Part shown: piece after piece, positions 1 through 6,104 of the stretch
Position numbering within the stretch: position 1 is the first letter of the stretch
Layout: every line of letters starts with the position of its first letter
Source of the DNA: Flavobacteriales bacterium UBA5933
GTDB lineage: Bacteria; Bacteroidota; Bacteroidia; Flavobacteriales; Weeksellaceae
Assembly: GCA_002430925.1 (NCBI GenBank)
Contig: DJDD01000180.1
Location: 1-9,355 of the forward strand
Direction: 5' to 3'
Length of the DNA stretch: 9,355 nt
Position numbers and translations under genes: made by a program
Notes under the pieces: model-generated
Databases searched by the model: none
The model's input: the letters and a program-made list of their open reading frames with translations, nothing else
What the model was told of the DNA's origin: nothing

Positions 1-1
1 A

Positions 2-985
2 AATACAGTTTTTTTGTTAGTAGCTTATTGTGTGTATTTGAATATCGTTTTTTCTCCTAAAGAAATACCTTATCTAAATTTTTTATCAATAGGATTTCCT
101 ATTATTTACATAATTAATTTACTTTTTTTAGTGTATTGGTTATTATTTAGTTGGAGACATTTTATTTTAATTTTCATCTTATCTTCAGGGTTAATTTATC
201 CTATTTATTTGTCTTATCCATTAATTAATTTTAATGAGAAAAAAGAGATTAAAACTGATTTTTCAGTTTTAACTTACAATGTTCATGGGTTTAAAGACGA
301 GGGGACAAAAGAATTTTTAATTCAGAATAAGGCTGATATCATGATTTTGCAAGAAGCGCGTGAAAAACAACAAAAAAGTCTCAAAGCGAATGAATTTAAA
401 GATTATTACGTAGAGTTTTATGACTTATTGACTATTTATAGTAAGTATCCAATTATTCAAACAAAAGAAATTTTTACAAAACAAAATGACCTTAATGGAG
501 CTGCAGCTTATGTAGATATAGATCTTGGTAATGATACTGTTCGAATAATTAATGTTTATTTAGAGCCAATGTATATTGATAAAGATTTGGTCAAGGATAT
601 TATAAAGTCAGATAATCAACAACAAGTTGAAGAAAATAGTAAAAAGGTTGAGCTTAAACTTGTGAAAGGGATGCAAGCACATGTTGCACAATTAGAAACT
701 ATAAAGCCATTTATAAAAGCCTCTAAACATCCTATTATTATTGGTTCTGATTTAAATTCTACTCCACTTTCGTATGAGTATAATCAAATGAATAAATTAT
801 TATTAGATTCTTACATCAATTCTGGTAAAAGTGGTGTAGCAACTACTTTTCATGGATTTAAATTTCCTATAAGAATTGATTATTTATTTAATTCTGAGAG
901 TCTAATACCAGTAAATTCATCAATTATTAGAAAAAGATTTTCTGATCATTATCCAGTTGTTGTAAATTATAAATTAGCAAAATAA
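2..985 (+). CDS. Membrane-anchored endonuclease/exonuclease/phosphatase (EEP) family protein, 5'-truncated
   Basis: The frame is open to the left edge of the window, so the true start probably lies upstream; the first possible start inside is a TTG at 14 that falls in the middle of a hydrophobic stretch. Numbering from that TTG, residues about 1-14, 25-47 and 49-70 are hydrophobic and look like membrane segments. They are followed by an EEP hydrolase domain (about 83-321). Its signature residues are visible: N89 in LTYNVHG, catalytic E114 in ILQEA, N180/Y182 in NVYLEP, D246/N248 in GSDLNS, D289, and the final SDH at 310-312. The family cleaves phosphodiester or phosphomonoester bonds in nucleic acids, lipids or inositol phosphates, using a metal. 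The substrate here cannot be told from sequence. Tyr in the NVY motif resembles the ExoIII/APE1 class rather than the NxH of DNase I. The catalytic domain side of the membrane is not determined. It lies 37 bp before the HerA-like gene with no terminator between, so it may be co-transcribed. Confidence 0.85.
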   Translation, partial: NTVFLLVAYCVYLNIVFSPKEIPYLNFLSIGFPIIYIINLLFLVYWLLFSWRHFILIFILSSGLIYPIYLSYPLINFNEKKEIKTDFSVLTYNVHGFKDEGTKEFLIQNKADIMILQEAREKQQKSLKANEFKDYYVEFYDLLTIYSKYPIIQTKEIFTKQNDLNGAAAYVDIDLGNDTVRIINVYLEPMYIDKDLVKDIIKSDNQQQVEENSKKVELKLVKGMQAHVAQLETIKPFIKASKHPIIIGSDLNSTPLSYEYNQMNKLLLDSYINSGKSGVATTFHGFKFPIRIDYLFNSESLIPVNSSIIRKRFSDHYPVVVNYKLAK

Positions 986-1022
986 ATTATTATATATTTA
1001 TCCATCCTAAATTCAAAATACC

Positions 1023-2570
1023 ATGAGCCAAAAAGAAAATTTTATTCAAGAAATTCAAAGCCGATATTCTTATAAAAATGATAAGATTATTTTAGGTAAG
1101 GCAAAACTTGATGGAGAAATAGTTGAAGAAGCAGAAATCTCGATAGCTTTAAAAACAATGAACCGTCATGGTCTTATTGGAGGAGCTACAGGTACAGGGA
1201 AGACAAAATCTCTTCAAATTATTGCAGAACAATTATCTTTAAAAGGGGTTCCAACTTTATTAATGGATATTAAAGGAGATTTATCTGGAATTGGAGCTGC
1301 AGCAAACTCTAATGATAAGAATGCGATAGAAAGAATGGAAGCTTTACAGTTGCCATTTCATCCTAAAGCATCTAACGTTGAATTACTTTCAATATCAGAT
1401 GAGCCTGGAGTAAGGTTGAGAGCTACTGTGGAAGATTTTGGACCTATATTGTTTAGTAAAATTTTAGAATTAAATGAAACACAAGAAAGTATAATTTCAA
1501 TCATTTTTAAATATAGTAAGGATAATAATTTACCATTAATTGATTTAGAAGACATCAGAAAAGTTTTGCAATATGTAACTGAATCTGATCATGGGAAAAA
1601 AGAATTAAATTCAAACTATGGAACTATTTCTCCTGCTTCTTTGGGAGCAATTCTTAGAAAAATAGTAAGTTTAGAACAACAAGGAGCTACAAAATTTTTT
1701 GGAGAACCAAGTTTTGATGTTCAAGATTTATTAAAAACTAAAGATGGAGAAGGTATTGTAAATATTATACGTTTGATTGATATACAAAATCAACCAAATT
1801 TATTTTCTACTTTTATGTTGAGCTTGCTGAATAAAATTTATTCTCAATTTCCAGAATCTGGTGATTCTGATAAACCTAAATTGGTTATTTTTATTGATGA
1901 AGCACATTTGATTTTTAAAGAAGCAACTAAAGCTTTATTAAATCAGATTGAAACTATGGTAAAATTAATTCGATCAAAAGGAGTAGGTTTATATTTTGTA
2001 ACACAAGTTCCGGGAGATGTTCCAGATGGCGTTTTAAGTCAATTAGGATTAAAAGTTCAACATGCACTTAGGGGTTTCACAGCAAAGGATAGAAAAGAAA
2101 TTAAAAAAGCAATAGAAAATTATCCAACGACTACTTATTATAAGGCTGATGAAGTTATAACACAGTTGGGTATTGGAGAAGCTTTTGTAACAGCATTAGA
2201 TGAAAAAGGAATTCCAACTCCTTTGGCATATACTTATATGAGAGCGCCAAATTCTAGAATGGATATCTTAACACAAGATGAAATAAATAATATTAATTCA
2301 TCTTCTCAGTTAGTAGGAAAATATTCGCAAGAGATAAAAAAAGAATCAGCAAATAATATTTTATCTCAAAAAATAAATAATGAATTAAATAAACCTGTAG
2401 AAAATAATAACGAGAATAAAGAAGTAACTCAATCATCAAGAAAAAAAGTTGTAAAAGAAAAAGATTGGACTGATAATCCTATGGTAAGGGATGTTAGTAG
2501 AACTGCAACAAGAAAAATTATTGATTGGGGAATGAAATTATTATCAGGTTATCTTAAAGGAAAAAAATAA
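1023..2570 (+). CDS. HerA/YjgR-type ATPase (DUF853, helicase HerA-like domain)
   Basis: The 515-residue protein is a full-length FtsK/HerA-class P-loop ATPase of the DUF853 family (E. coli YjgR). The Walker A motif is GATGTGKT at 54-61, the Walker B is LVIFIDEAH at 287-295, and a conserved VQHALRGFTAKDRK block at 345-358 carries a candidate arginine finger (R350). After about residue 430 comes a low-complexity Asn/Lys/Glu linker, and then a basic C-terminal tail (about 482-515, DNPMVRD...DWGMKLLSGYLKGKK). HerA relatives are hexameric DNA translocases that often work with a nuclease, but DUF853 proteins themselves have no well-established function. The ATG at 1023 is the natural start; an A-rich stretch precedes it rather than a Shine-Dalgarno sequence, as usual in Bacteroidota. 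No TAnnTTTG motif is visible in the 37 bp before it, so transcription probably comes from upstream. The next gene starts 4 bp after the stop, which suggests translational coupling with the exonuclease. Confidence 0.92.
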   Translation: MSQKENFIQEIQSRYSYKNDKIILGKAKLDGEIVEEAEISIALKTMNRHGLIGGATGTGKTKSLQIIAEQLSLKGVPTLLMDIKGDLSGIGAAANSNDKNAIERMEALQLPFHPKASNVELLSISDEPGVRLRATVEDFGPILFSKILELNETQESIISIIFKYSKDNNLPLIDLEDIRKVLQYVTESDHGKKELNSNYGTISPASLGAILRKIVSLEQQGATKFFGEPSFDVQDLLKTKDGEGIVNIIRLIDIQNQPNLFSTFMLSLLNKIYSQFPESGDSDKPKLVIFIDEAHLIFKEATKALLNQIETMVKLIRSKGVGLYFVTQVPGDVPDGVLSQLGLKVQHALRGFTAKDRKEIKKAIENYPTTTYYKADEVITQLGIGEAFVTALDEKGIPTPLAYTYMRAPNSRMDILTQDEINNINSSSQLVGKYSQEIKKESANNILSQKINNELNKPVENNNENKEVTQSSRKKVVKEKDWTDNPMVRDVSRTATRKIIDWGMKLLSGYLKGKK

Positions 2571-2574
2571 TATA

Positions 2575-3939
2575 GTGTACGCAATTTTAGATATTGAAGC
2601 GACAGGAGGAAAGGTAGGTGAGGAATCTATTATTGAGATTGCTATCTATAAATTTGATGGTAGAGAGATTGTAGATCAATTTATTTCTTTGGTAAATCCC
2701 AATAGAAAAATTGATCAATATGTTCAAAAATTAACAAATATTACAGATAAAATGGTGTTAACTGCACCTAAATTTCAAGAAGTTGCAAAGAGAATAGTAG
2801 AAATTACTGATGAATGTACTTTGGTTGGGCATAATGTTATGTTTGATTATCGTATGCTAAAACAAGAATTCGAAAGACTTGGCTATAATTATGATAAAGA
2901 ATGGATTGATACTTTTGAATATAGCGAAAAACTTTTACCAGGTTTGCCATCGTATTCTTTGGGTAAATTATGTGAATCTCTTGGCATAGTTGTTACAGAT
3001 AGACATCGTGCATCTGGAGATGCTAGAGCTACAGTTGCACTATTTAAAATACTTTTAGATAAAGATATCAATAAAGTTATTACTAAAAAAACAGGATTAA
3101 AACAGCCTAAAAAAGTCAATTCTAAATATTCGAAATTATTAGAAGGTTTGCCTAGTACAATTGGTGTATTTTACCTTTATAATAGTAGAAAACAATTAAT
3201 ATATATTAGTAGAAGTAATAATATATTACTATCTGTTACTAAAATTTTCACTTCTAAATCATTTAGATCAAGTAAGTTGAAGCGTTTTACAAAATCCATA
3301 AAATTTGAGGAAACTGGTAGCGGATTTTTAGCAGCAATAAAAGAACATAACGAAATTGTTAGTAATCAACCAATGTATAATCAACCTTTAGTAGAAGATA
3401 AAGTTTATCCATTTGGTTTATATTATTTAGAATCTAAAAGAGGTTATTCTCGTTTAGAAATTGGTAAATCAAGAAAAACAGAGCCTGTTCTCAAGTTTAA
3501 AACAAAAGAAAGAGCAAAGGCTGTTCTAGAAAAAATTATTAATGAATATCAACTTTGTCAACAAGTTAATGATGGGATTAAAGAAATTAAGTCTTGTTTT
3601 AAATATAAAGTTGATGAATGTAAAGGAGCTTGTATAAAAAAAGAACCTAGAGAGATATATAATAAAAGGATAGAAGATTTTATTTCAACTACAAAATATC
3701 CTTCAAACACATTTCTAATTATTGATAAAGGTAGAAATGGAATAGAGAAGTCTTTTTATTTGATTGAAGATAATATATTTAAAGGTTTCGGATATTTTGA
3801 ATATCATCATCAAATAAAAACGCTAGAAAAAATTCATAATATTTTAGTTCCAATACAAGAGACAGAAGAAATAAAAAATATGTTGAAGTACTACCTTTAT
3901 AAAATATCTAATAATAAAAAACAAATTATTCTAATTTAG
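2575..3939 (+). CDS. DnaQ-like 3'-5' exonuclease fused to a degenerate GIY-YIG / UvrC-like region
   Basis: This 454-residue protein starts with GTG, 4 bp after the previous stop; that start puts the first exonuclease motif at residue 6, as in relatives. Residues 1-165 form a DEDDh exonuclease: D6 and E8 in LDIEATGG, D91 in GHNVMFDYRM, H144 and D149 in HRASGDA. All five catalytic residues are present. Residues about 190-270 align with a UvrC-type GIY-YIG nuclease domain, but GIY reads GVF (197-199), YIG reads YIS (210-212), and the usual Arg of the NIkkRV block reads Ser (S220). A Glu fitting the metal-binding site remains (E257). A third region has Cys at 328, 341, 349 and 353. The spacing is almost that of the Fe-S ligands in E. 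coli UvrC. The architecture is common in Flavobacteriia, usually annotated as exonuclease or DNA polymerase III epsilon-like. It is unlikely to be the replicative epsilon subunit, since it is fused and sits beside a HerA-like ATPase; a repair role is an inference. Confidence 0.9.
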   Translation: MYAILDIEATGGKVGEESIIEIAIYKFDGREIVDQFISLVNPNRKIDQYVQKLTNITDKMVLTAPKFQEVAKRIVEITDECTLVGHNVMFDYRMLKQEFERLGYNYDKEWIDTFEYSEKLLPGLPSYSLGKLCESLGIVVTDRHRASGDARATVALFKILLDKDINKVITKKTGLKQPKKVNSKYSKLLEGLPSTIGVFYLYNSRKQLIYISRSNNILLSVTKIFTSKSFRSSKLKRFTKSIKFEETGSGFLAAIKEHNEIVSNQPMYNQPLVEDKVYPFGLYYLESKRGYSRLEIGKSRKTEPVLKFKTKERAKAVLEKIINEYQLCQQVNDGIKEIKSCFKYKVDECKGACIKKEPREIYNKRIEDFISTTKYPSNTFLIIDKGRNGIEKSFYLIEDNIFKGFGYFEYHHQIKTLEKIHNILVPIQETEEIKNMLKYYLYKISNNKKQIILI

Positions 3940-3950
3940 AAAATTATATT

Positions 3951-4080
3951 TCGTGGGCAATTGCTTCGCACCGTGCTTTTACGCTATATCTTTTTAGATT
4001 GGTCATTTCGTCGATTTGTTCATTCAGTAAAGTTGAAATGACCAATCAAAAAAGGATGTCGCTTCAATCACTATTGCAAA
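3951..4080. repeat. Repeat-like intergenic element with central 13-bp stem, between convergent genes
   Basis: The element lies just after the exonuclease stop. Its left flank (3951-3990) has 20 G/C in 40 bases, far above the surrounding sequence. At its centre GATTGGTCATTTC (3997-4009) is exactly complementary to GAAATGACCAATC (4035-4047), with a 25-nt loop. Past one A/A mismatch the stem continues for six more pairs (3990-3995 with 4049-4054). GCAAT at 3957-3961 can pair with ATTGC at 4073-4077, so the whole element may fold as one long hairpin. I recall similar flanks (on the minus strand, GATATAGCG, and AAGCGACATCC preceding a T-run) as multi-copy non-coding sequence at gene ends in Flavobacteriaceae. 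That is memory, not a search. Its A/T-flanked stem could also serve as a terminator for the upstream operon. No gene is evident in it. Confidence 0.55.
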
Positions 4081-4144
4081 TTCTAGTTTTATAAATAAAA
4101 GAATTTAATAACTAGAATAAGTTAGCTTAAAAAACTTCAAAATA

Positions 4145-4178
4145 AAAAATGTCGGTTAATTAATTAACCGACATTTTT
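4145..4178. terminator. Bidirectional intrinsic terminator (perfect 34-bp palindrome)
   Basis: The sequence is a perfect inverted repeat of 17-base arms: five A's, TGTCGGTTAATT, then the reverse complement ending in five T's. It contains a GTCGG/CCGAC core and is flanked by A-runs and T-runs, so either strand gives a hairpin followed by U's. It sits between the ends of two convergent genes, 18 bp from the ompA stop. It should end ompA transcription, and catch any read-through from the exonuclease operon. Confidence 0.88.
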
Positions 4179-4196
4179 ATTTATTAATATTAAATT

Positions 4197-5585
4197 TTAT
4201 TTAATTTCTTTGAAAATAACTCGTCTATTTTCTAAGTTTTTCCATGCAGGACAGTTAGTTACAGGATTACATTCTGGCCATTTTAAGTCAGATTTACCTT
4301 TACCAACAGCAGTTAATTTATCAGCACTAACACCTTTGTTAACTAAATATTTAATTACTGAGTTAGCTCTTCTTTCTGATAATTTTTGATTGTAATCAGC
4401 GTTACCAGCAGCATCAGTATGTCCTTCTACTATAAATCTATAATCAGGATTAGCAACTAATACTTCTACAGCATGATTTAATTTATCATAAGATTGCTCT
4501 CTAATTTTATCTGAGTTATACTCAAACTCAATACCCTCTAAATATGTATTAATTTTTGTAGCAACATCATCACCACTAATTCTTAATATTTTTTCAGGAC
4601 ATCCTCCATTAGTTGGTGGTCCAGGAATTGTTGGACATTTATCTTCAGAATCAGGAACACCGTCACCATCAGAATCTAATGGACAACCAGATCCATCAAC
4701 TTTTACACCTTCTGGTGTTCCTGGGCATTTATCCCATTGATCACATACACCATCATTGTCTTCGTCAACACATTCAAATGGAGCAGGAACTGGTAAAGGT
4801 CTGTATAATGGTGAAACCCATTGAACAGATTCTTTATGTTTTCCTATTTTGTAATGTAGACCTAATGAAACTGTTAACATGTTATCTCCTCCATAAGCAG
4901 GATGTGTATCAGCAGCTGTAGAATAACCTGGTGCTACTTTACCAGAAGCATCAAAATCTTCATCACCTGTCATTACATACATAGCTCTCAATTCTAGATC
5001 AAAACTTTTATTTAATTTATATCTCAAACCAGCACCTACTTGTGAATAAACAGATTTTTCATTTAATTTTTGATCTAGAGTAACCTCGTAATTATCTCCA
5101 GATCCATACCAATTGTTTCTTTTAGCTTTGTATCCTAATAAACCAACACCAGCATATAAATGAACAGCCCATTTGAATTCATGTTTACTATCAATTCTTC
5201 TAAGCAGATTAGATGCATTAACGTCAGCTAATAAAGAAACTCCATAATAATCTGTTTTACCATGAACTTTACCACTGTAAGCATTACCCCAAGGAGTATT
5301 ATCGTAAATAGTAGCTTTCTGTCTAGTGTGTCCCATTTGATATTGGGCACTAATAGCAAAAGCATGAGTAAGTTGTTTATTTACTTGGAATTGGAAATCA
5401 TACCCAGGAGTAAAATATGATCCATCAAAAGAATTTAAATCAGAGTTTTGTAATAAATTTCCTCCACCAAATACTGATACAGACCAACTGTTAAATTCTC
5501 TTTCTTTTGCTAGATTTTTTTTATCGATTTGAGCAGAAGTATACGTTACTGAACTCAAAAATAATAAATATAAAAGTTTTTTCAT
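4197..5585 (-). CDS. OmpA family outer-membrane protein with thrombospondin type 3 repeats
   Basis: This 462-residue protein has a signal peptide (residues 1-18, hydrophobic LLYLLFLSSV, likely cut after TSA before Gln19). Residues about 33-248 alternate in the manner of a beta-barrel, with aromatic strand ends. Residues 274-329 hold Asp-rich calcium-binding thrombospondin type 3 repeats (DEDNDGVCD, DSDGDGVPD) with paired cysteines. Residues about 350-462 are an OmpA-like peptidoglycan-binding domain with GHTDAAGN (388-395) and NQKLSERRANSV (399-410). D391 and R406 match the residues that hold diaminopimelate in OmpA. Cys439 and Cys445 may form a disulfide in the insert before the last strand. 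The family ties the outer membrane to the cell wall and is usually abundant. It has its own promoter and terminator, so it is probably monocistronic and strongly expressed. GC is higher here than in neighbouring genes, consistent with codon choice in a highly expressed gene. Confidence 0.93.
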   Translation of the reverse strand: MKKLLYLLFLSSVTYTSAQIDKKNLAKEREFNSWSVSVFGGGNLLQNSDLNSFDGSYFTPGYDFQFQVNKQLTHAFAISAQYQMGHTRQKATIYDNTPWGNAYSGKVHGKTDYYGVSLLADVNASNLLRRIDSKHEFKWAVHLYAGVGLLGYKAKRNNWYGSGDNYEVTLDQKLNEKSVYSQVGAGLRYKLNKSFDLELRAMYVMTGDEDFDASGKVAPGYSTAADTHPAYGGDNMLTVSLGLHYKIGKHKESVQWVSPLYRPLPVPAPFECVDEDNDGVCDQWDKCPGTPEGVKVDGSGCPLDSDGDGVPDSEDKCPTIPGPPTNGGCPEKILRISGDDVATKINTYLEGIEFEYNSDKIREQSYDKLNHAVEVLVANPDYRFIVEGHTDAAGNADYNQKLSERRANSVIKYLVNKGVSADKLTAVGKGKSDLKWPECNPVTNCPAWKNLENRRVIFKEIK

Positions 5586-5605
5586 AGGTTAGAATTATTT
5601 CTTTT

Positions 5606-5635
5606 CAAAATTATATTAATATTTAATCATACAAA
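5606..5635 (-). promoter_or_regulatory. Bacteroidota-type promoter of the ompA-family gene
   Basis: Read on the minus strand, TTTG (5635-5632) is followed after 18 bases by TAATTTTG (5613-5606). This matches the Bacteroidota sigma-ABfr consensus of TTTG/TTG near -33 and TAnnTTTG near -7. It lies 20 bp before the ATG, giving a short leader. It explains how ompA can be transcribed apart from folK, which points the same way upstream. Confidence 0.7.
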
Positions 5636-5659
5636 ACTAATAAATTAATAGTTAATATC

Positions 5660-6070
5660 TTAAAAAAATATTAAACTTTTAACAAATTCTCTTGAATAAA
5701 CCTGTTTATGAGGTATTGTTAAGATATTGCTTTCTAAAATGATACAATTATAGTAAAGAATATCAATATCAATTATTCGATCTACATAAATTTCTCCTTT
5801 TAAAGGTTCGGAGTATATACGTCCCATATTATTTTCTATTTTCTTTATTGTTTTTAATAAATTAAATGGAGATAAATCAGTTAATATTTCTATTTTTTGG
5901 TTAAAGAATAAATTATTGCTTGAGAAGCCTTCTGCTTCATTTTCTAAAATATTTGATTCCTTTTTTATTATGCCAATCTCTTTATTAATATAGAGTTTAG
6001 CTTCTTCTAAATTTTTATTTTTATTACCTAGATTTGTTCCAAGTAACAAAATGACTTTATTTTGCGACAT
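5660..6070 (-). CDS. folK: 2-amino-4-hydroxy-6-hydroxymethyldihydropteridine pyrophosphokinase (HPPK), short form
   Basis: HPPK transfers pyrophosphate from ATP to 6-hydroxymethyl-7,8-dihydropterin in folate synthesis. With the ATG at 6070 the protein has 136 residues and starts MSQNKVILLLGTNLG. A TTG at 6082 would add only four residues and is less likely. Family signatures are GTNLGNK (11-17), the conserved Asn of FFNQ (N57), IENNMGR (78-84), R98 and DID (101-103) for the two magnesium ions, and PH...R (120-127). Compared with E. coli HPPK, both catalytic-loop arginines (equivalents of R82 and R92) remain. The loop between them is four residues longer, the Trp of that loop is absent, and roughly the last 30 residues are missing. 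It is therefore a short, divergent form. It stands alone, without other folate genes, and is divergent from sppA across only 34 bp. A TAATTTTG at 6087-6080 on its strand is a possible -7 site, 9 bp before the ATG. Confidence 0.85.
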   Translation of the reverse strand: MSQNKVILLLGTNLGNKNKNLEEAKLYINKEIGIIKKESNILENEAEGFSSNNLFFNQKIEILTDLSPFNLLKTIKKIENNMGRIYSEPLKGEIYVDRIIDIDILYYNCIILESNILTIPHKQVYSREFVKSLIFF

Positions 6071-6104
6071 ATATAGAAACAAAATTATTAATAATTTTAA
6101 ACAA

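Noticed and set aside
1358..1555. Minus-strand frame inside the HerA-like gene, and similar ones at 2889-3119 and 8138-8332
   Set aside because: All lie fully antisense to well-recognised proteins and show no domain or start signal of their own.
4038..4094. Small plus-strand frame of 18 codons (MTNQKRMSLQ...) in the intergenic repeat
   Set aside because: It begins inside the right arm of the inverted repeat, is very short, and is better explained as a chance frame in a non-coding element.
4613..4921. 102-codon open frame on the plus strand inside the ompA-family gene
   Set aside because: It is antisense to the thrombospondin-repeat region, has a low-complexity Gln/His/Leu composition and resembles no known family; the opposite strand is clearly coding.
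6051..6104. Upstream in-frame ATG extending sppA by 18 residues
   Set aside because: It would overlap the divergent folK start and place polar residues before an otherwise normal N-terminal anchor; the ATG at 6105 gives the typical SppA N-terminus.
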